From Triglochin maritima (Eukaryota > Streptophyta > Magnoliopsida > Alismatales > Juncaginaceae), in contig OY821771.1 in the NCBI GenBank assembly GCA_963682175.1, forward strand, positions 24,944,201 through 25,008,200: DNA of 64,000 bases, written 5' to 3'. A model generated the notes under the pieces. It saw only the letters and a list, made by a program, of their open reading frames with translations. It had not been told where the DNA came from and searched no databases. This document shows, piece after piece, positions 11,983-23,657 of the stretch; the first letter of the stretch is position 1, and every line of letters begins with the position of its first letter. The position numbers were made by a program, and so were the translations under genes.

Positions 11983-12430
11983 TATTGTTTGATCTTTGGG
12001 TCTTGGAACAAGTTCCCAAACATCATTACGAGTGAATCGGTTCAACTCTTCATCCATAGCTATTAACCAAACTTATTCCTCACATGCTTCTTTCTACTTT
12101 CTTAGGAACAAGTTACGATATAAATGGATAAGAGTCACATACAACAAGAGCAATAGATCTGGTAACGACTCCTTTCAATACCTCGATCACTAATGATGAG
12201 GTCTTTATGATAGTCCTTTTTATAGTGTCAATTTTTTGTATCCTCTTGCTTTACTCGAATATCCCAAAAATATAGCTTCATCAAATTTAACATCAAACTT
12301 GTCTAAGTTATCCTTGGTATTGAGGACAAAACATTTAGAACCAAAGGATTTGAAGTAAGAAATTTTTGGTGGTTCGCCAAACAAAAGTTCAAAAGGAGTT
12401 TTGTTTAAATTTGGTCATATCAAAACATGA
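11983..12430 (-). pseudogene. SIRE-like copia: integrase C-terminus and reverse transcriptase stub
   Basis: On the minus strand, 12430-12240 encodes a decayed integrase C-terminal region with KTPFELLFGEPPKISYF and EAIFLGYSSKARGY, typical of copia polyproteins. Near 12030-11985 the start of the RT domain is seen as NDVWELVPRPKDQTII. The coding sequence stops exactly there: the next residues expected (GT[KR]WVFRNK) are replaced by the tandem array. The rest of RT and RNase H is absent from the window. Confidence 0.7.
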
Positions 12431-13060
12431 TTAAGAATGTAACAAGCGGTGTTCGACCGCTTCACACCAAAAATACTTTGGTAAATCATTTTCACAAAAC
12501 ATGGTTATTGACATTTCTTGAAGAGTTATATTCTTCTTTTCATCTGCCCTATTTTGTTGAGTTCTTGGAAAAGAAAAAGTATGTTGAATACCATGAGAAT
12601 CACAAAATTCTTCAGAACCTTGATTTTCAAATTCGCCACCATGATCACTATGAATTTTCAAAATCAAATACCCATTTTCTAATCGAATCCATTTCGCAAA
12701 TTTTTCAAATTCATTGAAGGCCTCATTCAAATTCATCGAATATGTTGGTTAGCAAGACACAAAACCCAATTAAATCGAGTAAAATTGCCAATGATGACAA
12801 ATGCATATCTATTTCCACCTAGACATAAGGTTCTTGATGGACCAAAGAGATCCATATTGAAAAGTTCCAACAGTTTTGAAGAAGAGACCATGTTAATTAA
12901 TTTGAAAGAACTTTTAAATTACTTTCCAAATTCACAAGCATCACCAAAACTTATTCTTTTTGAAATTTAATTTGGTTAATATTTAGAAAGTTTATGAAGT
13001 TGGCTCATGCTTATGTGGCCTAACCTCTTATGCCATAACCAAGATTCATCATTTGAAGCA
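12431..13060 (-). pseudogene. SIRE-like copia integrase core
   Basis: Minus-strand pieces include WLWHKRLGHISMSQL (about 13050-12990, zinc-binding H2C2 region), MDLFGPSRTL (first catalytic Asp, about 12850), a decayed GNFTRF where DDFTRF is expected, SDHGGEFEN (second catalytic Asp, about 12640) and a DEKKNITLQEM segment that carries the catalytic Glu. Integrase would join the cDNA to host DNA. Stops and frameshifts divide the domain, and Asp-to-Asn changes are visible. Confidence 0.75.
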
Positions 13061-13182
13061 ATTAAGTATATTTCCTTAGAGAATGAATCGATGCTATCAA
13101 CATGCAGAACATAAACATTTCCATATCTATAGCCTTTAAAGGTAGTTTCAAAACTTACTTTAGAGATGATGTATACAATAGG

Positions 13183-13449
13183 TTAATCAAAAAGCACTAA
13201 AAATACCTTATCAATTAATTGACTCACACTAAGAAAATTATTCTTTAAACCATCAACAAGAAGCACATTTTGTATTTGAGTATTAGAACCGTTACCAACA
13301 TCCACAGTGCCAATAATATGACCTTTAGCATTATTCGCAAATGTAACGGTTTGACCATTCTTTGATTTCAAAGTCTTGAACATTGACTGGTCTCCCATTA
13401 TGTGCCTTGAGCACCTGCTATCGAGGATCAATTTCCCCTTCTTCTTCAC
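13183..13449 (-). pseudogene. SIRE-like copia aspartic protease fragment
   Basis: An 88-codon minus-strand fragment contains LILDSRCSRHIMGDQSMF and LSVSQLIDK. Copia proteases of this lineage have LDSGCSRHMTGD; the Gly next to the catalytic Asp is Arg here, so the enzyme would probably be dead. It sits between gag (upstream on the minus strand) and integrase, the gag-PR-IN-RT order of Ty1/copia. Confidence 0.75.
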
Positions 13450-13756
13450 CTACATCCAAAGAATAAGAGTATGATTTTTGTACCCATATTTGTTTGGGTC
13501 CTTTGGGGTTAGCTTTTTGTACCCAAACTTTGTTTGGTTCTACGTACCCAAGCATTAGAAGAAAATTTCTTTTTCACAAGACCATTTGAAGCATGCATAA
13601 AATAATGCATAGAGTTTTTTCCTTTCATGCTTGTATCCAAGACCATGCTTTTCTAAGGATTAAATTTGACTACCAAGCAACATGTCTACATGTTCTTTGC
13701 TCTTGTGAATTTCTCAAGTTCAATTCTCAATTGTTTATTGCATTTTCTAAGATCTC

Positions 13757-14700
13757 CTATTTCCTTAGCATGAGAATTATCACCAAGAGCTTCAAGCTAA
13801 TATTTTCCAAGACAAGCTTATCAATTTCATTTGATAATGATTCATTTAAGCATGCAATATCATGATTAGCTTTTCTAGAAAGTTTATTTTTATGCCTTAA
13901 TAGCTCACATTCTCTCAAGTAATTAATGAAATGCATCAAGTAATTCATCATATGAATTAGAATCATGAGTTAAGGATACCTCTTTTTCTCTATTTTTGGC
14001 AAACTGACAGGTGTTCGGGCTCGTCTTGCTCTTTTGATGAGTAGACACTAGACATATCTCCATCAATGTCTTTTTGAGTGTAGAGGCATAGGTGAGCTTC
14101 TTCACTTTCCGACTCACTAAATGAACCAGATGATGAATCAGATGATCCATCCCAAGTTGCTTTGAAGGCCTTTTTCTTTTCCTTGTCCCTCTTTTCTTTT
14201 GTACCTCTGTTTTTGTTTTTGTTTTTCTTCTTCTTCTTCTTCTTCTTCTTCTTCTCCTTTTCTCTTGTCTTTCTTTGAACTTGATTGAAGGCAATATCTC
14301 TTCACATGCCCAACTTTGTTACATTCATAACAAATGGGACCTTTGGAACTTTCTCCGTCATTCTTTTTCTTTCTTTGGATTTTTTCTTTCACCCATTGCT
14401 TCTTCAACCTCTTTACCATCATTGCAAGATCCTCGTCACTCTCCTTGTCATCCGACTTTTCAGATTCAATACTAGCTTTGAGGGCAATTGCTTTTTCTTG
14501 GGTGCTCTCCATCTCTTCTCTTCTTCATTTGGATCTCAAAAGCCATAAGGCTACCAATGAGGTCCTCTATCAACAAGGTGTTGGGGTCTTGATCCTCCTC
14601 AATGGTGGTCGGGTTTCCCCCAATCTCTTGAGAGAGAGTGAAGTATCTTCCGCACCTTGTTAGTTTCATTCACCTTCTTACCAAGAATTTTCAAATTATT
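13757..14700 (-). pseudogene. SIRE-like copia gag with CCHC zinc knuckle
   Basis: Minus-strand fragments carry NTLLIEDLIGSLMAFEIQ (about 14600) and a basic region ending in the zinc knuckle CYECNKVGHVKRYC (about 14320). Both are typical of the SIRE/Maximus type of copia gag. A (CTT)n tract at 14226-14255 is translated as a run of about ten Glu on the minus strand, just after the knuckle. At least two frame changes split the gene. Gag would coat the RNA in particles. Confidence 0.7.
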
Positions 14701-15174
14701 AGTAAACTCAGCGAAGTGAGTGTTCATCTCACTTATGCTTTCACCGGGTTGCATAAGAAATAATTCATATTTACGCACAAATATATCAACCCTAATTTCT
14801 TTAATTTTAGATGAACCTTAGTGATAAGATTCAAGCAATTTCCATGTCATAAGTGGTATCACATCAGCTTATTCTACCATATTCTTGAGCATTTACTCCA
14901 CAAGTAAATAAGTTCATAAGTTTAGCATTCATTTCGGCACTAGAATTTATATAATCGATTAAAGTAGTTAATTCTTCACTAGTTCGTGAAACATATTTAA
15001 TACTAAGAAATATCCATATTTTTAAAGAAATGGATTGGATGTAAATCCCCCTTCTTTTTTTCCAGTGGGAATATTTATTCCTGGTAAGCAACATGACTCT
15101 AGTGGTAGATAATCCTTCCCTAAGTTAATTAGTGTTACTTTCCAAGGCTAAATGGACAAAATGAGTAAATCTAC
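14701..15174 (-). other. SIRE-like copia leader and gag 5' part
   Basis: The region between the PBS-like site and the recognisable gag holds decayed coding sequence: minus-strand pieces read NTHFAEFTNNLKILG near 14700, typical of gag. There is no intact ORF. Confidence 0.45.
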
Positions 15175-15188
15175 ACTATGATACCCAA
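15175..15188 (-). promoter_or_regulatory. Degenerate copia PBS (initiator tRNA-Met type)
   Basis: The minus strand reads TTGGGTATCATAG, similar to the copia PBS TGGTATCAGAG with one extra G and one substitution. It abuts an LTR end ...AACTTACA. Confidence 0.5.
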
Positions 15189-15557
15189 TGTAAGTTATAT
15201 CGATCACTAATCTAGAGAGGGTGAATAAATTATATGCTAATTTTGCTAAACAATGCACAAATAAAAAAGGTAATGAAAAGATTGCAAACCAAAAGTTGAC
15301 TCCAGAGATTTTACAGAGGTTCGATCACACCAATGTGATCTAGTCCTCTCCTCAAATTCTGATCGCTCCTCCAATCCATACTCGAGAATTCACTAATCTC
15401 GTCATTGCACGTCCAAGATAAACCCTCTTACAATTGGAGCCTTGCGAACAACCTCACCTTGCTCGAATCTCCACTCAAAACCCGAGAGGGAGCTTCCTCA
15501 AAGCTTTACGGCACAATGGAATGTGATTGAAGATTGTTGAACTATACCTTTAATGCA
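15189..15557 (-). repeat. Truncated 5' LTR of the SIRE-like copia
   Basis: This is the LTR 3' end on the minus strand, starting TGTAAGTTATATCG in plus coordinates next to the PBS-like site. It includes the AGAGGTTCGATCAC...TAGTCCTCTCC segment. It is cut at 15558 by the Athila LTR, and the rest of the LTR is not seen in the window. Confidence 0.5.
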
Positions 15558-17117
15558 TGATTGTTTGTTTTAATTTACCGCAAGTTCATGACATCGATGG
15601 AGACGCGGCAGGTACGGGTCGTACCACATGGAGTTGTGCGCGTTGTTGTTATCACCATACTCGAGTGGGAAGAGAAATAGATGGAGAGATTTTGGCTAAG
15701 CTAACTAAACTAAACGAAGATAGAAAAAAATAATCTAACTAAACCCCTTAGAGTGGAGATGCAATAGTGAGGTCTGTGTGCATGAGGGTGTCCAACCATT
15801 AAGCATAGTTGTAAGAGTGTATGTTTACAAGTAGAAGCTAGTGTGGAATCTAAGTGTGAAACACATACAATTACAAGGTATACAAGACTGGGATAGGTTA
15901 GCATGAAGTTAAGATCAATTTTATGGATTTTCAAGTATGCAATAAGCACCTAGTGTGGTGATTAAAGCATGAATCAATCCTAAGCATAACCTTAGTTCAT
16001 TCAGGCAACATAAACCAAATCAAGCAACCATTAATTTAAACTCAATTTTGTCATCAAATAGAACCCATCACAAGCAACTTGTCAAACATAGGTCTAGCAT
16101 AAAACAAGTACCTAGTTTGTCTTTTATCTCATCTAAAACAAGGTAACACATGCTACAATTTTAGATCTAACATTAAGCACATGAAAATGACACAAATAAG
16201 AAGAACACATCATACACTTCACCCCCAACTACTTTGCTTCCACCCCAAATGGGGTGGATCTACTCTCTACTCATAACAGCAAGCATGGAAAAAAGAAATC
16301 TACACGAAACATGGCAGGAATAGGAAATTACTAAATTAACCAACAAAATGTAAAAATAATTGCATAGAAAGAAAACTAAAGGAGAGAGCAATTTGAATGC
16401 AACATTAGATTAAAGAAAAATGTGAGTTTACAACCTTCATCCACCTTCCTCTACTTGCAACCAAATTGGATAAAACCTAACATACTCCAATGGTAGAAGT
16501 GGAGAAGTTCTAGAAAGGAAGAAGAAACCATGCTATTTATAGAAGAAAGTGTGGTGTAGATGATTTTGGGGGCAATCCAACAGCTGAAATTTATTTCTGT
16601 AAGTTCTGGTGGATCCAATTGAGCAAGTCTGGGCTACGTTTGAAATTTGAGGTGATTTGAACCAAATTGATCCACCAATGGCGGATCAAAATACACCACT
16701 GGTAGATGCTTTGTCTCCGATCCACCCTAATTTCTCCCAAAAGCTTAATATATGTATTTTACATGTGGGGTGCACTCTGGGTCCACTGGTTGGAGCCCGT
16801 TTATTTTTAATTACCTAAATACTCCTCAAGATCAAGGTTTTGAAGGATTTTTGCGCCCTAAATGTTTTTCGTGCGTTCATGTCCCTCTGGATTTCATCTG
16901 GGCCCTTCTTGACTTGTTGATGGTCCTTCTGCGTGACAAACATGTTCACTTTGCTTCATTTGAGTCTTTTCTTCTTGCATTTTAGTCCTTTTCTTTTCCT
17001 TTCTCTTCTTTATTACCTAAGACCTGAAACACCACAATCAACCTCTCGAGTATCACAAAATTGGTGTAAAATAGAGGATATATAGCATGAATGCGATGTA
17101 TGATATACTACTAATCA
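15558..17117 (-). repeat. Athila 3' LTR (minus strand)
   Basis: In plus coordinates it runs from TGATTGTTTG to ...CTACTAATCA, 1560 bp, and is collinear with 2490-3950. On the minus strand a TATA motif (TATAAATAGC) lies at about 16532-16543. A G-rich polypurine tract sits directly upstream of its 5' end (plus coordinates 17118 onward), which identifies it as a 3' LTR. Confidence 0.85.
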
Positions 17118-17135
17118 AATACCCCCCCACTTACT
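17118..17135 (-). other. Polypurine tract
   Basis: The minus strand reads AAGTGGGGGGGTATT immediately before the LTR start TGATTAG. It would prime plus-strand DNA synthesis. The tract abuts the LTR, unlike the arrangement at 40887-40970. Confidence 0.75.
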
Positions 17136-18590
17136 TTTGCTAGCCTTGAACAAAATAATGAAAGAGAAAAATGAAAGAAAGGAAATCCTAACTCACTTTC
17201 GTAGGAATCACGGTTGCACTTAACACAAGCCATTAAACCTCCTTGTCGCCAAGGAGCAGGAGTGGTGTCTTCTGAGGGTTTTCAGCGGATATACCCACAA
17301 AATCGTAATAGTGATGCCTTATTCAACCTAGAAACACAACTCAATGGACATACTTTTGTCGATCATTGGACATAGTAATCCTAGGACGACTCTATATATG
17401 TATCTAGTCCACACACCTAGCCTGGGAACCATTTGTACAAGTTAATTAAGGACTTAAGTGAATGACATGAGAAACTTTAATATCCTCAAGCGATACATCG
17501 TGTAAAGTCCACTAAGGTTCTGATTTGAATTACATTTTTTTTTATTTTTGTTCATTTTTTTGTACTAGTTGGTGTTTAATTCTCCCAAGGTTGGGTTTCA
17601 TACGTCATTGCCTATGGGGACTTACTCTATCACGTACACGTTCCCCTAAATCTCCACATAGGGTGATGCTTACCACTCGTGTAATAGGAGTTTGGTCGGT
17701 GCTTCCCAAGTCAGATTACACGAAAGCACGCAACACTAATTCCCCTCGTACCTAATTTCCCCAGGGATAGGAGTCGTGCAAGAAGAGAGAACTTCATACT
17801 CAATTATTATTTCTTATCTACATAGGAACCAAAACCCCTATATTTAGGGTTTCACAACAGGAGTTTAAAGGTCCCTGACTACGACAAACTTCCTTATACT
17901 AACATACAAGAATTATTCCACTCACTAGGTACAGGGTTGACCTCTTTATTTATTTGAGTACTGAAACCCTATGATTACTCACCCCTAGAGGGAAAATCAT
18001 GGTGCATCCTTACGACTGGATAAGACTTAAAGTCGATGTAATTATCATAATGCTTCATGTTCAAGTCAATTTTGGGAGCTTCCTTTTTACTTTGCCTCTC
18101 AATGGTTTTGCACATGCTAAACACGCGCAAAACCCACAAAACATTTTATTTCGCAAACACATGAATATTTTGAATGAAATTGAAAATTTTAAAGCACTAG
18201 GTAAGCAAAATAAGACAAGTCACCCAAGGAACATGGTATAGCAAATATATAAATCTAAATCACAACACACTATCATGACCCTAACAATGCAAACAGAAGA
18301 AAACCAAAGAAAAGAAAAAGACTCGATTATGTACACACGTAAAACACCCCCACACATACTTTGAAGCACGAGAAAATATTGTGGACATGTTGATGGACAC
18401 AAACATAAATTCCCCTCAAAACCTGTGTGATACTTAAGAAGGGAGACAAATACGTGAAACAAATGGGGCCCAAATACTCATGGTTTAGTGCCCACAACAA
18501 ATAATGTTCACTTGTGGAGTCTCTCTCTTTTCTTTTTTCTTTTTTATTTTTAGTAGAACTATGTACATTAATAGGCTCCCATCTTCATTT
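17136..18590 (-). other. Athila 3' non-coding tail (minus strand)
   Basis: This is the reverse complement of a diverged copy of 39860-40890: shared landmarks are the conserved GTACACACGTAAAACACCCC block (18340), the CACCCAAGGAACATGGTAT segment, and ACTCTATCACGTACACGTTCCC near 17623. No env-like or other long ORF is present. pol is missing on its upstream side, where the unidentified core begins. Confidence 0.7.
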
Positions 18591-19742
18591 TTCAAGTGAA
18601 ATCAAATTGCAATCCTCCATCTCTCAGTCAAAAATGCACTTGCATGGCCTCGCAACATGAGAAACAAGAAAAATGTTGAGACGTTTATGAACCAATGATG
18701 ATGGTTCATGCCTTTCAAAACTAGGGTTTGTGAAAGGAAATTGAAACAAATAGGTTTCCATTCCATGGCAAAGCTGAGGGTCATTAATATATAGCTCCAA
18801 CTGACATTTGTGTGCATAGGGATCATTTCATCCACACAAGGTGACACCTTGGACTTATTACCAAAATGGTGAAGTCCAAAAACAAAATTGCCTAACCACC
18901 TAACCCCATTATAAGCATTGTGGTCGTTTGATGCCTCTTGAGAATGAGCATGATAGGAGCCATGAATGAGAGGTGAATCTCCGTCAGGTTGTTTAAGGTG
19001 TAGGGTATCAGGTTGTTGATTCCTAACCCACATTGGGTCCTCAACAGATACAGAGTGAAGAGTAGGTCGCCCAGAGGCTACAAAAATGGTATCTTGTGGC
19101 TCAAAAGCCACATGATCAAAAGGATATGACTGAAAGGCCATATGACCACAAGAAAAGGCACCTTCTTGTGCTGGCATAGCTGAAACATCTTCACCAACAT
19201 TAGGATCTCCATCAAACAACTCTCTGAAATACTTGAAGGTGCCTTGCAATTTGTTCTCCTTTGTGCCCTATATAAGATTGACCGCTACAGGATCATCAAA
19301 GGCACCCGACTTCTTCCCGATGGTGAAGATTTGGGTATTGGGAGGTTCTTAAAGTATATTTTGGGTGAAAGAACCATTTTCTGTTCTCCTATTGTGTCGG
19401 GCAAGCAAAACGAGGTTCTTGACCTCGTTCCGACACACCAGCATGTTGGTTGGAGAGTTTGGATCGATGATATTGTTAAGTTGAGAGAGAGGGAAGAGGA
19501 TGGCAAGTTCGAGTAACTTGCGGGCACGGTTCCTACTTGAGGAGTAGGTGGGTGACAAAGATTTTAATAATGCAATGGGGAAAACTCTTCTTCCGTTGCC
19601 CAATTATTGCCAAGCTCTTGAGATGTTTGAGCTCTTTCAGTTTCACCATTTGATTCAAAAACTTTGTGTCTAATTCATGAACCTCTCTCGATATCTTGTG
19701 CACTTTGTGTAGGGCCCACACATCAGTATTTTGGCCCTGCAT
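18591..19742. other. Unidentified core between two outward-facing Athila 3' ends
   Basis: This sequence does not resemble the Athila pol that should precede the tail at 17136-18590. It carries a 215-codon minus-strand ORF (18602-19249) and a plus-strand ORF at 19244-19516. Before a solo LTR split it, it was contiguous with 21320 onward. It could be captured host sequence or an unknown element. Confidence 0.5.
18602..19249 (-). CDS. Hypothetical 215-aa ORF, unknown function
   Basis: This is an uninterrupted minus-strand ORF of 215 codons from ATG. I do not recognise it. The N-terminal half is acidic and rich in Asp, His and Pro, with segments such as ELFDGDPNVGEDVSAMPAQE and DHVAFEPQDTIFVASGRPT. 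The C-terminal half is hydrophobic and low in information, and may not be real coding sequence. I see no signal peptide or transposase or retroelement motif. It is the longest clean ORF in the left half, in a region where other ORFs are broken, which gives weak support. It could be a fragment of a captured gene or chance. Confidence 0.25.
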   Translation of the reverse strand: MQGTFKYFRELFDGDPNVGEDVSAMPAQEGAFSCGHMAFQSYPFDHVAFEPQDTIFVASGRPTLHSVSVEDPMWVRNQQPDTLHLKQPDGDSPLIHGSYHAHSQEASNDHNAYNGVRWLGNFVFGLHHFGNKSKVSPCVDEMIPMHTNVSWSYILMTLSFAMEWKPICFNFLSQTLVLKGMNHHHWFINVSTFFLFLMLRGHASAFLTERWRIAI

Positions 19743-19747
19743 GGTGT

Positions 19748-21314
19748 TGTTGGCTTTTTGGCATTAATCTATGTTTTGATAATTTAATAAACCTAATCTT
19801 AATTGTAATCATGTAGAGTAGCACACATGATGCATTGCATATATATTGCTTTGTGCTAACCTCTACAGGTGATCAAGACTCAAGGAAGAAAGGAAATCGA
19901 GTCAAGACATGTAATCAAGCTCTATTGAAGACATGTAATTTGTATTTCTTTGAGTCTTAGGAACTTTGTGTGATTGAGCACTTGAGCTAAAAACTACTCA
20001 AACACACACTAGGTTCCCAATAGAAGTAACACACAAAATTTCATATAATTTGGACTTCAATAGATCACCCAAACTTAGACCGGAATACATTAAACCAAAA
20101 CCTGAACAATTTGCCCACATTCGGTAGATCACCCAAACTTAGACCGGAAAACATTAAACCAAAACCTGAACAATCTTCCCACATTTGGTCAACCGAAACA
20201 GACTGTTCGGTCCACCAAGTCATCATATATCATGTTAGTGTTTCACTACCCAAGTTCGGTCGACCGTCCCAACCTTTTTCGGTCGACCGACTATCAACAA
20301 ATTTCCGACTGTTTGTTTTGTCGTATATACCCAACGGTCGTATTCGTATTATCTCAAAATACCCCAAATAAATTTAGTGTATCGGTCGACCGAGGACCTT
20401 GTTCGGTTGACCGAACTTAGAAGACTCGACAAACCAAAAGTTCCTGTCGGTTTTCGGTCGACCATATTACTTGTTTCGGTCGACCGAATATGATCTTGTT
20501 TGTCAACCCCAAAGTGCCTGCAGTAAATTGGTCGATCGAACCTATCTCGGTGTTCGACCGATCACTTAAGTGTTCCAAGATTGTACCCTTTGGAGGTCGA
20601 CCATTCCTTAACCGGTCGACTGAGCCTTAATCTAAATTGCCAAACGGTCGACCGTTCAGCCCGATCCGGTTGACCGAACTTACTCAGAATTGGGTCCTGT
20701 CAGTTTCTATTATGTGTATCTTACATAATCTTTACCCAATGCATCCCCAATGGCTATAATACCTTAGGAGTTTATAAATTGGCGTTCCCTTGACACAATT
20801 ACAGAGCTCTTACACTTCCATTTGTCAAATACACCTAAGAGAAACTCCCAAGTCTCCTATTCCCCAAATCCTACTCTCCAAGCTTAAACTTCCACATCTT
20901 AGCATCAATTCCACATCCTAAGCTAAGTGTGCTCAAGTTAGAGAGTGTGTTCCACTCAAGATCTCAGTTATAAAGAAGCAAGGACTTTGGTGAAAGCCCG
21001 AAGTGTTCCTTTCGGATTGTGAGAGAAGAAAGTCAAGCTCACGAGGGTGTTCGTGGAGCTTATTTTGTAAAAGGCTTAATCTTGGCCTGGAACGAGGTTG
21101 ATAGTGAAGACGCAAGCGGAGCTCGAGGGAGATCGAGGAGAGCTTGCAAGAGAGGAAGTAGGCGGTAGGCCGAACCTTTACAAAAATCTAGTGTCATTGT
21201 TGTGGTTTGCTTTACTTGTATTTGTTAAAATTCCGTTGTGCATATCTTGATTGATTAAACAAGTAGGTAATTAGCCTCAATGTGATTAGAATTAGAGACC
21301 CTCACGATCCTACA
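19748..21314 (+). repeat. Solo LTR with exact TSD GGTGT and CGGTCGACCG cluster
   Basis: It starts TGTTGGCTTTTTGGCATTAA and ends ...CACGATCCTACA, 1567 bp, with TG/CA termini. It is flanked by GGTGT at 19743-19747 and 21315-21319. It is the same family as 6854-8358, sharing the ACCTCTACAGGTGATCAAGA block and the tail with AAGCAAGGACTTTGGTGAAAG. No internal domain or PBS follows, so it is a solo LTR. It is younger than the core it splits. Confidence 0.92.
20165..20690. repeat. Cluster of CGGTCGACCG palindromes (second copy)
   Basis: About fourteen variants of TTCGGTCGACCGA occur, for example 20262, 20278, 20380, 20403, 20454, 20475, 20527, 20552, 20612, 20646 and 20668. The order and the flanking linker ACCGATCACTTAAGTGT match the cluster at 7228-7702. 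Several copies carry TG or CA at the central CpG. Confidence 0.85.
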
Positions 21315-21449
21315 GGTGTCATGATCCCATTATATGTACATTGGTCCAGTTTAGGGTTCATGTTGGTTGTCATTTGACAAAGGATGATGGGAGCCTCTTT
21401 TTGTATATAATTACATTAACAAAAAACAAAAAACTAACATTGGTTGTGA

Positions 21450-22709
21450 GTCCTACTCCTTCAGTATTTGGGCTCCATTTGTTATCGTATTTGTATTCCC
21501 TTTTTAAATATCTCACAGGTTTTGGTGAATTTAGGCCTCTGTACATCAACATAATCATGAACTTCCTATTGCGCTTCACATTAGTGAGATATTTTCCTAT
21601 TCTTGAATAAATCCACGTAGCATGATACTCACATTTATTGAGGGCAATGCATAAAGTAAGTGCGGGGGTGCTTTATGTGTGTATATAGTCGAGTTTTTCC
21701 TTTTCTTTTGTTTGTATTGTTAGGGTCTTGCTAGTGTGCTGCATTTTACATTGATATATCTTGTCATATCATGATCCTTGGGTGACTTGCCTTCTTTTGC
21801 TTGTCCACATTTTAAATTTTCCATTTCATTTCAAAATATTCATGTGTTTGCGAAAGAAAATATTTTGATGGTCTTGCCTGTGTTTAGCATTTGCAAACAA
21901 AATTGAGACGTAAAGTAAAAAAGATAAGCTCCCAGAGTTGTCTTAAACATGATGCATCAGGACCTATCTCTAGTCATAAGGATACACCCTGGTTTTCTCG
22001 TACGGGGAGAGTAATCATAGGGTTTTAGTACTCAAACAAATAAAGAAGTCCACCTCTACTAAATTTTCTTCATTTGAAGGACGTCGTACCTGCTAGTGTA
22101 ATGTAGTTTGTTGAAGTTAAAGACCCTTAAACTACTGTTGTGTAACCGTAAGTGTAAAGGTTTTGGTTTACATGTTGGATAAGAAATAATCTAGTATGGT
22201 GTTCTCTGTTCTCTCATGGCTTTTATCACTTGGGAAAGTAGGTCTGAGGGGGACTTAAGACCAGTCGCTTTCGTGTCATCTGACTTGAGATGCACCGATC
22301 AAACTCCTGTTACACGGGTGTTAGGTATCACCATTGGTGGACATTTAAGGGAAGGTGTACGTGATAGTGTAAGTCCCCATAGGAAATGATGCATGCCATC
22401 AAACCCCTGTCCTTCCTTCTCCCTCCCCCACACGAAATTCTCTTTTCTCCTCTCCTCTCCAACGTCTAGAGGCTGGGAACTTCGGCAAGTCAAGCGAGCA
22501 AGAGGTGCAAGTGGTGAGGTGCGTCTAGCTAGCTAGCAAGGGAGGCGGCAACAACTAATTTCTGGCAATCCCCGGGTTCTTTTCTTATTACTTCCAGGTA
22601 TGCTTCAAGTCCAGAATGAGGATAGAAAATGTGGGTGTTGGATGGAGGTTCATTTGGCACCTGAGGAGCTCTCCGGTCACACATCTAGGGCACAAACGCG
22701 GTGCTAAAC
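21450..22709 (+). other. Athila 3' tail upstream of an LTR (plus strand)
   Basis: This is collinear with 39890-40969: GTATTTGGGCTCCATTTGTT, the GTGCGGGGGTGCTTTATGTGTG block near 21660, the TCATGATCCTTGGGTGACTTG block, and a PPT-like AAAATGTGGGTG at 22626-22637. A further 72 bp ending GTGCTAAAC lead to the LTR at 22710. It is non-coding. Confidence 0.75.
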
Positions 22710-23657
22710 TGATTGACATCATATCATGCATATATTCGTCTTATATCCTCTATTTTGAACCTAAGCAATGCTACATAATGAGTTTTATATTTAAGTTTCA
22801 GGAATAAGCATGATTGAGAGGACGAGACACAAAAAGGACCTGAACGTAGGATAAATGAGTGAATTGTGAGACTTATGAGCTGACATGCAAGAGGGAAGGA
22901 TCCGGATGTAAACCAAAAGAACCAATAAGTAAATTGAGAAACTCCACACCTTCATGAGGAGTATTTTGGTAATTTGATTCAGGCCTAAACTCCAAGAACT
23001 AACTCGAGTGCATTACACATAGAGATATCAACCCACCAGAGCGTCTTCAAAGCCCAAACCAGATCCAAGCATTCTAGATCGCCAATTGGTGGTTCCAAGA
23101 CTACTAATTGGTGGTTGGATCTGATCCAGACCTAATTAGATTTAGTTGCGTGTTGTACTAATGTGTTTTATGTCCATTTATAGTATGTCATTAGTCCCAC
23201 ATAGTGGGATTGTCCCTGGTTACCTTTTTCCATCCTTATAAATAGAACTCTTCCTCCTCCCTTGTAATCTACTCCTCTCTTGGTGGTCATTCTCTCTACT
23301 TGGATAAAGCCTTGGAGCAAATCTCTAGTGGAGAGATGCTACTTGTAATGTGAGTGAGCAATAAAAGAATTTTTTGTTAGTTCTTATTGTTTCTTTTAAT
23401 TCTTGCATGCATAGTTAATTTTGTTTGTCTTAATCTTAGTAGAATTAATTAGCAAGTTTGTTTTTCCTAGCTTAATTTCATTTTGTCTCTTTTTCTTAAT
23501 GAGTAGTGAGTTGTTCCATCCCCATTTGGGCGTGGAGTTGATGTTTATACATGTCATGAAGAATGGGATGAATACTATCTTTTGCTTTATGTGATGAATG
23601 TGGGTATACTTGTTTGAATAAAAGAGAATACTTACTTGATGGTTTCTGCCATAATCA
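22710..23657 (+). repeat. Athila 5' LTR, part 1 (split by copia insertion)
   Basis: It starts TGATTGACATCATATCATGC and is about 80-90% similar by eye to 40970-41938. The LTR holds TATA sequence TATAAATAGAACTC near 23238 and the poly(A)-signal-like AATAAAAG at about 23361. It is interrupted at 23657 by a copia element, with TSD AATCA (23653-23657); the remainder is at 32691-33145. Confidence 0.88.

Noticed and set aside
19244..19516. Plus-strand 90-codon ORF as a gene
   Set aside because: It has residues typical of coding DNA (TRLLPDGEDLGIGRFLKYIL) but overlaps minus-strand ORFs, lacks any known domain and has no supporting signals; left as part of the unidentified core.
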